A stretch of 64,000 bases of DNA from Strigamia acuminata (lineage: Eukaryota; Arthropoda; Chilopoda; Geophilomorpha; Linotaeniidae), in the NCBI GenBank assembly GCA_949358305.1, contig OX442314.1:14377060-14441059 (forward strand), given 5' to 3'. The notes beneath the pieces were generated by a model. That model was given only the letters and a program-made list of their open reading frames with translations. It was not told the DNA's origin and did not search any database. Of this stretch, positions 1 through 12,731 are shown in pieces (positions within the stretch are counted from its first letter, which is position 1; each line of letters begins with the position of its first letter). Made by a program: the position numbers and the translations under genes.

Positions 1-31
1 CACAGTCGGGTGGAAAACGTGAATAATGGAA

Positions 32-2351
32 TTATTCAGCAACAGCATTAGCATGTGCGTATGTGGAAGAACTTGTCCTTTGATGCTGTCGACGAACAGC
101 TTTTATCGACTTTCTATGTTTCTTTTCATCACTCGAATCTCCCGTATCAATTCCAGAATCCTCTTGGTTGTTCGCATTAGATTCCGTTAACAACAACTGA
201 GTATCTAAGTTTTTCATGGAAGTTTTTCGTCTCTCGAGTTCTCCGACGGTGTAGCGGCATAATACTTCAAAAAAATCTGGAACTCCATCATAGCCTACAG
301 AATAAAAAGTAATTAATTTCTCTAAAAATAATTTTTTTTCGATAAATAATTCATTACCAGGAAATACGTTGATGTCGACAATTGCGTATTTTCCTGTTTT
401 GTTCTCAATAACCACATCAACTCCGAATAGAGCCATTCTCAAATTCGTATGAACTGTTGTCATAATTTTTTGAAATTGTGCAAAACACGGTTTTGGCAGT
501 GGTGTAAGTAGGTCGGCTTCATCCAACTCGAAAGTAAAAGAAAGTGAATTAATTTAAACGATCGAGGTCACGGTAACATTACGCCATAATTATTATCATT
601 ATACAATAATTACCTGATTCAATGAGCTGACTGAATTTGCTTTTGAAACGTCATGACTATCAAAATAAATTGTCTCCTGGTCTGTATTAATAAAATAAAT
701 TAATATTCATCATTAAAATTATACATGTACCAGTTCTACCTCCTGCATGGAAATTTTTTAAGGAAGGTCTCTCGACGACGTACCATGTGTCACCGATCGC
801 GAATAATTTGTATAAAATAGCATTATGACAAATGAAAGTTTGTGCAACACAAGGAGGTGTTATATCTTTAACACCTTCTTCATTGAAAATTATGGCCATT
901 TTATGTGCCAATTGACTCCCATGAGCTAATGAAGGTTTGCAAACTAAAAAAAAAATAATTGGTAAACGATATCATGTGATATTCAAGTCGTAATTCGACT
1001 CACTGAATGGAAAAGATACGCCGTATTCTTTCAAAAGTTTCAAATTGGTATTTGTATTACACGTTGTTAATTCTACAAATGCTGGTCTTATTACTCCATC
1101 TACATTAAAAACGTATAAAATTAAAATACATTTGGAAAATTGATTGCAACACTAGCGTAAATCCCAAAAAAATTTCTTGCAAAATTATTTTCAAATGGAA
1201 ATTTATTTTTCCCCTTTATTTTTGGGAATTTTATATTATTCATTGTAAAATTTAGTTCCTCCTTTTCTGTTAACTACGCCAATGTTGCTTAATCACGCAG
1301 TAAATAACCTTCTCTGGCGAGAGGGCTTTCGTCAATAAGGCGGTATGTTTTTGATCGATCGATCAGAGTTCTTACACTATCAATAGGATCAATGACCAAA
1401 ATGTCCGGATTTGATGTCAAATAAGCCTAAAATAAAATATCACCGATTAAAAAAAAAATAAACAAATATTTTTTCAGCTTGTTTTTATTTTTACAACCGT
1501 CTGGCCAGGAAATACAAACTGTTGCCAAACTAATGAAAGGAAATAAAGAGATCGTGAACTTACTTCAAAAGCAGACAAAATCTTTTGGTCCTCGTTCGCA
1601 CTCTCATTTTTACTATGATTTAAACCTTCAGCTTTAACAATTACATCAGTAAGCTTATGTAAAATTGCTGAAAATGGTCCCTGATCTTGCAAAGGTTTAG
1701 ACAAGTTGATCTATTATCATAAAATAAAATAAAAAAGAATAAACATAAATCATACTTTCTATTTTCTTCGCTGTTCAAACAACAACAAAACGATTACGCA
1801 ATTGCATTTATTAATGTCAACTCACCTGAACCAGCTCAATCCCAACAGCTCTGCAAATAAAAAAATATTTTCTGATAAATGAATTTCATTATCTAAACTA
1901 GAACAATAAAATATGACAAAAAGCGAGCGCGTTATCGTCTATTTCGATACTGCGCGGTGATAACCTCTAACCTCCATCTAAAAATCGTTGCAGAAGTCGG
2001 GAGTCGGTATGACTCATATTTCTTTCACTTTCCTTGAGACTGCCCTTGTAGGGATTTACAGGTCAAATACACCCTTACGAAATTGTGTCATATACTCCAT
2101 TTCCCCCCTCATTCATTCATTCGTATCTTCATGAGTCACAAAATAAATTTGATGCAATCCAAAATAAATAACGCGACAGCAAAAAATTTGACAACCATTA
2201 ATGATAATAAAATTCATAGTTTAAGCACATAACCGCAAACTCACTTGCACGTGTCGGCATCCGCAAACGCTTCTTTAAACTTTCGGCATTTTTTTTCACT
2301 CATCCAGTAACCAACCCTCCATGGGGTCAAATTTCCGTCCTCGCATTTCAT
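32..2351 (-). CDS. ITPK1: Inositol-tetrakisphosphate 1-kinase (ITPK1), 9 exons
   Basis: ATP-grasp kinase that phosphorylates and interconverts inositol tris/tetrakisphosphates in the cytosol, feeding higher inositol phosphate synthesis. Seen: coding exons 2245-2351, 1826-1850 (25-nt microexon), 1564-1710, 1309-1426, 1004-1099, 731-943, 614-681, 358-526 and 32-294. All junctions are GT-AG, phases agree, and the sum is 1206 nt (401 aa), close to the vertebrate protein. Family motifs in order: RVGYWMSEKKC near the N-terminus, HKLTDVI, IDPIDSVRTLIDRSK, PPCVAQTFICHNAILYK, VERPSLKNF, SHDVSK, and the metal-binding VDINVFPG followed by YDGVPDFF. The C-terminal tail beyond the core is Ser/Asp/Lys-rich and low complexity. 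The start is the first ATG of exon 1, just before the conserved N-terminus. The intron at 295-357 is 63 nt, in frame and stop-free. Identity is very secure; exact exon ends are inferred. Confidence 0.95.
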
Positions 2352-5300
2352 TTTTGTTCACTTGTTTTTCCCCCCCTCGGAAATTATTTGACAAATGTTC
2401 TTAGCATGTTGTAGGTGAAGCGGGGAGACGAGTGAAGGAAGGCAATGCAATTCCACTGAGTACAAGTAGACTAGGTTACGTCACTATCACCGAATAAACA
2501 AAAATCGTTTCCGGCGAAACGTTGATGGCCAGCGTCATCTGTTCGTAAAATTCAATAACTAAACTTGTTTTCTATCTTCTTCTGACGGTCGGTTGTTTTT
2601 TTGTTATTGTAAATTTAATACGACTCCATTTATGTAACCACTAACCAGTTGGTTTTCTTTAAATGAGTCGTATTGTGTTTATGAAAATAAATAGAGCATT
2701 TCATTTCGGTTTATTTTTTGTGGTGAGATTTTGCACATTTTTAATGTGTAGTCTTATAAAAAGAAAAAGAAAAGATCAAACATTTCACAAAATAAATTTA
2801 ATATTGATGAAACAAATTCTATCCTCCAGTTTACAAAAGAAAAAAAAGAATTTGAATGCTTTTATACAGGATAAAATGTCATTGCCAAAGACATTTGTGA
2901 CATCCTAATTAAAATGACAATGATGTACACAAACAAGCCACCAAAAATTCAATACATTCAAAAAATCTCTTAAACACCATACCTGGTAAATTACTAAATA
3001 CAAAATAAAAACTATTCGTCACCTTTAACCATTTGTAATACTTGAAATAACTTGTTTTAATCCCCTCCTATACATTCCACTAAAATAAAATAAAAATTCC
3101 ATTGAATAACTATTGCTTCCTTTAATCGAATCATTCCCTAAACTACGTAATAAAATTTAATAGTATTATTTTGAAGGAAAAAAAAAATAAAAAAAAAATA
3201 AAAAAAATTGAATTTCAATAACCATTAAAGACGTTTCAATAGTCCATTGGTGTCTATCGCACAAAAGAACAATTGCATAGTTCGAGTTTCTTTTTAAACA
3301 AAAAAACCAGCAATTTTTGATCCTACAAATTACATTCATTTACCATTTCAGCTTCTTTTATTTCAAAACATTCTTTTTTGAAATTGCATATAATTTTTTA
3401 GTCAAGTTATTTGACTCGTCGTTTGTTTTTAGTAGCGATGTTTCACTAAAATCCTCACTTTTAACGTACCGCACACATGTCCCTTTCTTTTTCAATAAAC
3501 TCTTAACACGAATCAATTATAACAACAAATTCCAATAAGCAAATAATTTTGTAAAAAGTTCATTTACTACTGGAGTGGTGATGCAACGATTAAAAAGCAA
3601 ACAAATTTCGTTTTCGGATGAATTAGATTTCATGTATACATTACAAAAATATCGTGAATAATTCACTCGTTATGAATACCTGAGATTTTTCTTTTTTTTT
3701 TTCCTTTAACCATAAATTGAAAAGAATCTACTTACTACATAATCCAAAGGTTACATTTAATATATCACAATATTTCCAATAGCTGCCTTAGTGAAAGGTA
3801 CTCCAACAAATGTCTCGTTATATACAAGGTGCAAACAATAAATTGAAAGAATTTAAAAAAATAAAAACAAACTTAAGTCGGTTACCTTCAAAAAAGAGAT
3901 AGTCACACCACCACTCCCATCATAAACGTGATAAAAAACAAAACCGAAACTCCAGATTGCACTTCCACCCAATGTTTTCTTATCCTGACGAATTGTCGAT
4001 TACGCTTAATATATTTAAGCGAATATGTAACGCAATTTTGACAGAACGGAAGGCATAGCCGGAGTTGTACAGACCCACTATCATATCCTTTCATTTAAAT
4101 TACCGTAAACGATGTTTAACAAGGTCAAATATCCTAATTCACAACAACAACATTTCACAATCATTTAATTAGCAAAAACTAGGTTTGATGTTATAGTATC
4201 TATTCAAACATTCATTAAACAATGATTTCCTAAATGCATAATCGTCACAAAATAATACTTGTACTATTGTTGTCTTACGAGTGTCTTTTCAAGACAAATC
4301 AGTTTGAAGAAGATTTACGGATGGCCAAGTTGTCAATAGTACTTAAAGAGCAAAAATAAATATACACATTAATTCAGCTATAATTAATTAATCTGGAAAA
4401 CACGCATGCAGGTTTACCAAATATAAGTGTACAACTAGACTCGTAGTAAAAACGCATGGGACAGTTTTTATACATGTAGTCAGGAAATTTGTTATGAATC
4501 AAAGTATATTGATGCCCCATAATAAAAATACACCTTTGGAAGTTTCAACAAATATACACACATACACGCACGCGCACACCTCTAAAATTAATAGATATAT
4601 TAAAAGTTTAAGAAAATACTATGTTTTATACATCCAAGAAAGTTCTATAACAACAAATCTAATTGACATTCTCCATTCAGTGAGAAAAGAGAGGAAGGAA
4701 AGAGAAGGAAAGGAAAGTTAGAAAATAATTCAGAGGAAGGGACCGTCGTTAATTTGCACAACAAAATCAAAAACATTTATTCAAAAGTTTGTTTCAATTT
4801 TCAAATGGCAAGATAATTAATCTTATGAATAAATATTTCCAACATGTTAAGAAACGTCGAAATATTTAGGCCATTTTAACTACTCGTGATATGGCACTCG
4901 CAAAGAAAAAAAACAGAATTAATTCCAATTGTATTGCTTCATTTTGCACACTATGCGAAAATAAAGAACGATCCCCCGAACAATTTGCTGCCAAAATCAA
5001 ATAAACCAATTCGATATGTTGATAAAAATCTACAACGGGATATATAACCCTTGATAATGGTAGTAGGCAATTATTAACAGACAAATAAAACAAAAAAGTC
5101 GTCTTTTATAAGCGAAATAGAAGCAAAAAGGACGATAAAACCGTAGCAAATGTACAAGTAAACACCATTTTAAAACCGGATTGCTAGATCAACTGAATTC
5201 AAGGGACCGATTGGCGTGAAAAACTGATTTAGTGATTTCCAACAAATGGTGATGAGAGAGATGAATGGTCCCACGGCAGTATATTGACAATAGGCTGGCA

Positions 5301-6046
5301 TGATTGCAAATTTAGTGTAATTTAGTGTAACCCCGTGAATCAATCAGAATATCGCAAATGTGTAACAACAACAACAACAAATTAATTAATTGGTAGGTAA
5401 AGAAAAGGTTCGTTGATACCGAGATCTACTACTTATCCATTTACCCTCAAAACGAATTGTCGTACCATTTCGTTGCACTTAAAGTAGTTTAAAATTATTG
5501 CTATCTGCACTCTAGAAATGATGCAGCCATTTACAGGCACTAAATTAATTCATTAATTAATATCACTCAACAAACTGCATGACGAATACAATGTATGTAG
5601 GCAAAACGTTTCCTTTTGTTTTACTTTGGATCCTGAGATCTGTCAAGAAGCACTTTGAACTCGTGATTGTAAATTTCAGTTTACTTCTTTTCGCATCAAT
5701 TTAAAAAGAAAAAAGATAAATAACTGAAATCGTAAAATCATTATCACCGTTTCATTTCTAGTTCCCAAAATGGAAACCACTAACATTTCTTTTGCAGACC
5801 ACAGCAAAGAAGTAGTTTGTGCTAAATCATAACAACAAATAACAAGTGCAATTCAAAATCGTAGCTCGCAATATTAAAATAAGTAAGGTTAAAAGGCTTA
5901 GTCTAGTAATAATGGGCACAAAGAAGCCTGAAAACCAGAATTTAAACCAAAAACAAAAACAAAACAAAAAAACGATAAAAACAGTAAGAGTGTCTTTGAT
6001 AAACCAACAACATAACAAACACAGAATTCTATTTCACAACCCAAAT
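2352..6046. other. Intergenic: ITPK1 promoter side, then ERR 3' flank/3'UTR
   Basis: This 3.7-kb AT-rich stretch has no convincing coding region; its open frames are short, low-complexity and lysine/phenylalanine-rich. The right part probably holds the ERR 3'UTR, transcribed leftward. The first 300 bp next to ITPK1 are less AT-rich and promoter-like: a TTACGTCA CRE-like half site near 2477 and a short inverted repeat (arms CGTTTC/GAAACG, 2506-2521). Simple repeats include a CA-rich run near 4556-4580 and (AAC)n near 5366-5380. Confidence 0.6.
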
Positions 6047-7669
6047 TTACCTCAAATGAGATTCAAGCATTTCTATAAACAGCTTATTCATCGGCACCTT
6101 TCCATCACGCCGTACATTGGACCAAAATCGCCGCATTATAGTGTCCACTTGCCGCAAGATCGGCAAGCACAGTAACAAGTTACCCAAATGCAGCTGAGGA
6201 TTATTAGGCCTTAACACTGACACAACTTCTATTAATCCCGCAAGAAGGGTTTCTCGAAGTTTCTTCAGAGCTTCCGTATTCCCTACATGTGCATCTGCAA
6301 ATCCAAATCGGTAATTAACATACAAATGTTTCCACTATTTCAGCAACAATAATTGAACTATACCCGTATTTGTAGGTAGCAGCGCTTTAAGTATTAAATA
6401 TTCTTCCTTCAAAATTCCAATCCTCTCTAGGCGTTCCACGATCGTTAAGCAGTGAGTGAATAAATCCTCGGCGTGACAAGCCCTCGCTTGCTTTTCGTCC
6501 ATAACAAAGTCGGTCGCATAATGCAATCGTCCGGACATGGGCAGAGAACGATACGCCAACGACAAAGTTAATATTTCTGACCAGGAACTTTGTAGAGAAT
6601 GCATTTGATCATTTAGAGATAAATCCGTGAACCCTGTTTCAAAAAAAAAAAATCAATATCAGTCTTTTACACAAATAATACGATATTTAAATACCAGGAA
6701 TTTGTTTGGCCCATCCGATGGCACCAACTAACTCCCTGTCAGCCAGGTCACTTAAAACACAAACTGCTTTATAATCAGAGTCGGGTAGATTAGGATCAGG
6801 AGTCGCGACCAAAGTTTCGGGCTCACATGCATTCAATGCATATAACAACTTATTGTCTGAAAAAAAAATCCATAATAATAAATAAAATAAATAAAATAAA
6901 GTCAAGAACAATTTTTTTTTACCTTCTAAAGATGGTTTTTTCGTAGTGACCATTTGAATTTGGTAAGGTGTTTCAGGATTCCGTCTATACTTCTGGCGGC
7001 CTCCTCTCACCCGATCTAATCTCACACCTAAAAACATTTAAAACCAATTAATTAAACGGTAATCCATTCTCAAAACACTTTTTGTTTCGTTGTTTTTATT
7101 TATTATTTTTTACCTTCTTTCAACATTCCCATCCTTAAACACTTCTGAAAGCGGCACGCCTGACACGCTTTTCTCCGCCTTTTATTAATTTCACAATCAT
7201 TAGCAGCCGGGCAAGTATATTCTATATTACCTACGAAAAACAAAAGGGGAAAAAATGCTAAAATTGTATCTTAAATTGAAAAACATAACTCCTCACTTTT
7301 ACCCTGAATTGTTCTTTTAAAAAACGCTTTACAGGCTTCGCAAGAAGCAACTCCATAGTGAAATCCCGACGCAACATCGCCGCAAACAAGACACAAACGT
7401 TTGGGAGAATCGTCTTCTTTGGCACTTGTCCCTTCGGAGGACGCTAGAGGACCATCTCCAGGCATTGTGCTGGAACAGAACATGTCTTGTCGATCGGGAC
7501 TCGACGGCGAGCATTGTCCAGCATCCATAGTGAAGGCATCTTCTGTCTTCCCATTGGATAATGTCGGAGAATAAATTTCCGAGCTATCTGAAGGCGAACA
7601 TGGCATCACCATTGGCACTCCTCCTTCACATTTGATATGAGAAACAATGACAGTGTTGTGATTGGCCAT
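6047..7669 (-). CDS. ERR: Estrogen-related receptor (ERR), orphan nuclear receptor
   Basis: Nuclear transcription factor that binds TCAAGGTCA-type half sites; in insects it drives glycolytic and larval metabolic genes (family knowledge). Seen: N-terminal region [17 protein letters not shown], then a C4 zinc-finger DBD with first finger [19 protein letters not shown]-box [13 protein letters not shown], and second finger [20 protein letters not shown]. The ERR-type C-terminal extension [19 protein letters not shown] follows. The ligand-binding domain continues through exons near 6697-6860, 6362-6635 and 6047-6300, including [17 protein letters not shown] and the terminal AF-2-like KLFIEMLE. The chosen start is the ATG at 7669, just after an acceptor with a strong pyrimidine tract (near 7680), so a 5'UTR exon lies upstream. 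The stop follows LESHLR; its AGGTAAAT context resembles a splice donor, so an alternative C-terminus is possible. Confidence 0.95.
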
Positions 7670-8977
7670 CTTAAATTCTGTTAGAGAAAAAAAGGAAAAA
7701 AACAAACAAGTTTCTTTTTAAAAATAAATTACATTCGTCTTAGCTTCATAAACTTCAGTATTTGCATTAAATTCTGAAATTTTGTTTGTCTCACTCTCTT
7801 TATAGGTTACATCCTGCTGATTTCATTCAACGATGTAATTTCTTACTTTTTTTTCCCCACTGGGAAAATATTGTAGTAAGATGACAAACAAATAACTTTT
7901 ACTCGTGACCTACAATGCTTTTTTAACCTTGATCTTGAAAATGAATGAGATAAGAGCATCCACCAGTCACTTGTCCAACAAAAAAATTATTACAAATAAT
8001 AAATCTTTCCAAAAATCCAGTTTTTGTTGTTTTTATTTACCAAAAAAAAAAAATGTATGTTTTTTTTTAAATAAATAAATGAAAAAAATAAAAATAAAAA
8101 TCTATCTCAGTCTCAGCTTAAAAAAATTAATGTCTCATTTCAACCCACCTAGAATTTAAATTTCAAATATATCACCATTAATAATCATTACTTTCCTTCA
8201 AATTACACGTGCCAAATTCTACTTCAAATTGGTTAAATTATGACAACACAAAGCCTAAATGCCTACAGTTTTCGCAGAGCTCCTCCACTTCGAAAAAAGT
8301 GGAAGAACCCAACATGATGAATTGCATACAAGCAGTTTTTTTTTCTTTCTTTCTTTTTTTTTTAAAAAAAAAAAGCCACTCTAATCCCACCTTTATTCAT
8401 TTTTTTTTAATTTTATTTTTACAAACCACTCGCACATTTTACTTCAACAAAGGCATTAAATTTTCTCATTACAACGCCGCGAGAACCTAAAAACTCGGAT
8501 CCACACAACATCAGCCATCCCACCTGGCAATCCCTAAACGCAGACCGAAGCATGCAGCCTTGCATCCGCATAAAAATAGTTTGGCCTTGAACTTGGAAGT
8601 TTTTCTTCATTTTTTTCTCTCCTCCCCTTTTATAAATTTGATTTAATCTTTTTAAACAATTTTCTTTTTTTGGAAAAAAGAATTACGATCAATTTACATG
8701 TATGGAAATTGATATAACTATGTATATATATATATAAATAGATTTTTTTTTCGATTGGGAATTTTAAGTTGCGACTCACGGGCATGTGTGCAGCGACTAG
8801 CTATCACGATCGTATGTTGTTTCATGTCAAATGAATGCTCGATGCGCGAATATCAGTTGGAGAGTTGTTTCTGACACAAGTGTTTAGATAATAAGAAAAC
8901 TTATGATGTCATTTTTATCCAGGGTTGAGGTTGACTACCTCCAACATTACACACTTTTCATTTCCCAGTGACCCAAA

Positions 8978-9026
8978 TGTGTTGGCCACGAGCCAGCAGC
9001 ACCTTGCTGGTCCTAACATTGGCACA
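8978..9026. other. Imperfect 49-nt hairpin in GC-richer island upstream of ERR
   Basis: The inner stem is CCAGCA (8993-8998) with TGCTGG (9005-9010). The stem extends outward through G:U pairs and closes with TGTG (8978-8981) against CACA (9023-9026). The island is GC-rich compared with its AT-rich flanks. It may be a structured 5'UTR element of ERR or a chance fold. I did not recognise a known microRNA. Confidence 0.25.
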
Positions 9027-9698
9027 GTACATAATCGGGTCCTTTGCATAAGGTCTCAAAAAAAATACAAAAAGATCAATTCCACTTACAAAAATTAAAA
9101 AAAAAAAATTAAAAATTAAAATTTACAGATATAAAATTCGATTAAAAAAAAGGAAAAAAAAAGTAATATTTACTTATTGTGATGATAAAACGTGAAAAAC
9201 GTGAAAAATATGAAGCAAAGTCTGCCCTGCATTACTAATTAAATGTCAGTGCTCAGTGGTATTAATTAAATGCATAATGGAAAGCTCTGAGGTGGGGAAA
9301 TGTCATTACCTCTTCGTTTTCATCGAGTGGGAATTTTTACGCACTTTTAATTTAGATTTCGTGTATCAATAGCACAGCTAAGTTAAATAAAATGTGTTTA
9401 GCACATGTTTAGTATTCTCCACGAGCCGTATCACATCCTAAATCAAATGTAAGGAACCGAATCTAAATGAAGAGTTGTGTAATAAATCTAAATTCAGCTT
9501 TTCAACCCATCCAACTCACCAGCTCAATATAGGCAGCCGACTTGTATTAATTTATGAAGCACATACTACCGGTGCAGGAGTTTCGTGGCGAGTAAATATT
9601 CAAACGATTACTTTTGCCTTCACCATCACTGACCCAGTTTCCTCCATTATTGAAGACGCCAATGCCCGGATGAGAATAAGACGCGATCCGCTCAACTA

Positions 9699-9710
9699 TG
9701 CGCATGCGCG
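9699..9710. promoter_or_regulatory. NRF1/Erect-wing palindromic site
   Basis: The sequence TGCGCATGCGCG matches the consensus NRF1 (insect Ewg) site, YGCGCAYGCGCR. It lies 279 bp upstream of the PHF10 start codon, in the shared upstream region with ERR. NRF1-type sites typically mark promoters of broadly expressed genes. Confidence 0.6.
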
Positions 9711-9988
9711 CTGTTAAATTAATTTTATTTTTAAAACGTAATGATAAATTTGAAGTGGTTTTTACTTAAAATGTAAAATTTACACAGCACAAAAATTTTA
9801 AATTAGTATAAATTTAGTTCTACTACCACGGCCGACGTGTAGTGAAAGTCATAGATTTCCATTTCCATCCGCAGATGGCGTAAGTGCAAATTAAAAATGG
9901 CGCTTTTGTATTTGTTTGACCGGCAAGATAATTTAATTTCTTATTCAATTTACCTCCTAAAATTTGATTTGATTCTTTAAAAACAAAA

Positions 9989-12471
9989 ATGAGCGAACCA
10001 GAATCATCCAACTCGCATCTTCTCCCAACCGACACCCAAGGTACCTTTGTGGCTGCAAGTTGTATAAAAACGGATGAAACTGTTGAATTCGCACGTCCTG
10101 CCCAAGTGGCCTCTCGTGATGCATTGGATATCTTCGATGCATCAACAATGTTAACTGGTCCTGAAAGTAGAGATCCCGTTTTAATGTCTGCGCCGACTAA
10201 CCTACCACCTACTTTTCCCATCATCGAGGACGATGGCAGCTCCAGTAATCATAAGCTTACAATCACACTCACACCCACGAAACACCCGGAAAATTCAAAT
10301 ACAGATGGACCCCTGGAAGATGACTCTCGCAGTAGTTTTGACAGCTTCAAAACTCCAGCATCGCGAGAGTTAACTTCTAGTGAAGTTCCTGCAGAAGAGG
10401 ACTCACAAAGCAGTTTTGCAAGTCAGCGCAGTGCTAAGCAGCGATGGGATGCCGTCGATGAAAGGTTTCGAACCATTCAATTTGATCATTTTGAACATTT
10501 CTGATGAAATTGTCTTTTATTTGTTTCAGGAGTGCAGTGTTTCCTGCCGAAAATCTTTTTGAATACCAATGGCCGCTTAATAACAAACTTGCAGACTACT
10601 ACATGTTACAAGAGCAAATATGCGAGTTTTTACAAGTTAAATCGTTCAAACGCAAACACCCAGGTATTAGACTGCTTTTAAATTACAAATGTTACAAACT
10701 GTATTTGTTTTTCTGTTTTAGAATTGACAAGGAGGCCAGTTGAAATGGATGAAAAACAATTTCTTCGTGATAGAGGCGTTGTCACTGAAACGCAGTGCGA
10801 TTTGGGTTTGACAGCATTAAAATCGGAGGAAGTATTGGAGCTTACGATGCGTGATTATCCAGAAAAATATGTCGTAAGTTTTACGGAAAAACAAAAGAAA
10901 AAGAAAATTTAGAATAAATTAAACCGTTGCAGGAGTATGACAAAGTTTTGCAAGAAAAGGAGAAGCAAAACATTAGTGAAAAACACAAGTTATACTCAAC
11001 TCCAAACGTTGAAAAAAGTAAAATGGCCGAATTTGTAAAGAAAGCCATTAAATCTGCCTCGGAATGGAATATGAATCTCAATCGAGAGCGAGCGGAAGAA
11101 AGACGGGCCTGCTTCGATTTGCAATCTCTGGTAATTGGAATTTGCGACTCCACTTTCCAATATTTCTCATTTTTTTTATCTTTTGATTACAGATAGTCCA
11201 TTACCCAACGGGTAAAAAAAAGAAACTAGACATCGAACCTGTCAATGTGGGTCAGTATCCCGTGAGTCTCATCTCTGGACAATTTCAAGACTATTACAGG
11301 AAGTAATAAATAAACCAAAATCAGCAAAATCGGAACAAATTTAAACAGCCAATTTTGTCGTTCTCACAGATACACAGCGAACGAATTAAAATATTATCCC
11401 TTTAACACTGTTCTATATGGACCCCGATCATCTTACAACCAAGACACCACTCAAACGACTTCGGACGGCAGCCAATCGGATTCTGAAGATAGTTCATCGA
11501 CTGTAATCAAACGAGAAATGATCAACTTTGTAGCGCTTGAAACTCATTTTAATTACAGGACGGCTCCAGCTCGGACTCGAGCCGCGACGGCAGCGCCGAC
11601 AGCAGCTCGGGCGAGTCGCTGCGTCGCCTCGAAACCGATCCCAGCAAATGCAGTTACGAATTAGCCGACGCTAAGGCTCGCATGAATTTAAACTTACGCG
11701 GAAGACGATTGAAGGCAATCCAAAAGAGGGGCAGGGGTAAGGTGAAAGAAGGCTCGTGTTGTGTGTGCAGAGGGCGAGAACAGAACAAAGAGGGCGTGAC
11801 TGAAGAATTGTTGCCTTGTACCGAGTGTAGCAAGAGAGGTAAAATATGAGGTCTGCTGCTCTACAAAACTATGCGCTAGTTTTGCAAAGCTAAATCCTCG
11901 TTTGAGTAAAAGTGATTTTTCGTTTTAGGTCATCCGTCGTGTCTCGACATAACGCGGGACATGGTTCCTACAATCAAATCGTACGCATGGCAGTGCATCG
12001 ATTGCAAAAACTGCAACGTCTGTCTCGAGCCCTATGACGAAGTGATTGATTAATTTTAATTTTAATTTTACTTTTAATTAATTTTATTTCAAACTTCGTT
12101 TTAGGAAAAAATAATGTTTTGCGACAAATGCGACAGAGCGTTCCACTCGTTTTGCGTCGGGCTCAAAACACTACCTCGCGGATTGTGGCTTTGTTTGTCG
12201 TGTGGGGAATGTCGATCGTGCGGCGCAAAACGCCCCGGCCCCGAAGGAAATAAGAAATTACAGTGGGTTCATGAAGTAAGCATGATTAAAAATTAATCAA
12301 AAAAAATAATTTTGAATTATAATTAATTTTTTTTTTGTATTTGTAGTATCAAAAGGGGCGTACGAATTCAGTCAATATTTATTGTGTAAATTGTTCCAAG
12401 TACGTATTTATTTCAATTGAGACAATTTGATTGTACAATTTTGATTTTTTTTTTACAGAATGCGTCGTTAA
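9989..12471 (+). CDS. PHF10: PHF10/SAYP-like double PHD finger protein (PBAP subunit), 11 exons, 610 aa
   Basis: Chromatin-reader subunit of the polybromo-type SWI/SNF (PBAP/PBAF) remodeller; the Drosophila counterpart is e(y)3/SAYP. Seen: exons 9989-10464, 10530-10663, 10722-10873, 10933-11130, 11193-11302, 11370-11502, 11559-11838, 11929-12041, 12105-12275, 12347-12399 and 12459-12471; phases agree and the total is 1833 nt. The N-terminal 160 residues are acidic and Ser/Thr-rich. The SAY domain follows: [70 protein letters not shown] Ser/Asp tract leads to two tandem PHD fingers, [25 protein letters not shown] and [27 protein letters not shown]. The start is the first in-frame ATG of the exon. 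The last exon holds only the final few codons. It ends tail-to-tail with DRC7. Confidence 0.95.
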
Positions 12472-12731
12472 CAATAATTTGTTTCCTAAATTGTTCATTT
12501 CTTTTGCATTTTTCTATGTGCGACAAACGTTTGTACCAACTAAAAACTTGGGCAATTTTCATAATTTGATATACGAGTAAAATCAATTGTACTTTTACTT
12601 TATCGAACATATAAAAAAAATTCGTCATACCCGCCACAAATTCACTTAAAAACCGCTTGGCAAAGCAAACACGCCCGTTTAGGACGTCTGGGAGTCAAGA
12701 CCTAACATGGTAATCAACCTTTGTTATATCT

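Larger units (their letters stand above)
7670..9988. other. Divergent upstream region between ERR and PHF10
   Basis: This 2.3-kb region separates the divergent ERR (-) and PHF10 (+) starts. It probably holds ERR 5'UTR exon(s) and both promoters. Mostly A/T homopolymers and an AT microsatellite (near 8720-8735), with GC-richer islands at about 8770-9060 and 9500-9715. The first contains an imperfect hairpin (8978-9026). The second ends in a complete NRF1/Ewg palindrome. A short ORF at 9475-9717 (+) has no recognisable homology and is not called as a gene. Confidence 0.55.

Noticed and set aside
2663-2908. 81-codon plus-strand ORF upstream of ITPK1
   Set aside because: Lys/Phe-rich low-complexity translation in AT-rich DNA, with no homology recognised and no splice or promoter context.
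5846-6175. 109-codon plus-strand ORF at the ERR 3' end
   Set aside because: Its right half is the antisense of the ERR last coding exon; the left half is Asn/Lys/Gln low complexity.
8925-8945. let-7-like seed or target sequence (ACTACCTC / GGAGGTAGT)
   Set aside because: Only the seed matches, the remainder of let-7 is absent, and the strand does not fit a 3'UTR target.
9475-9717. 80-codon plus-strand ORF before PHF10
   Set aside because: No family recognised; it lies in promoter-type sequence and ends in the NRF1 palindrome.
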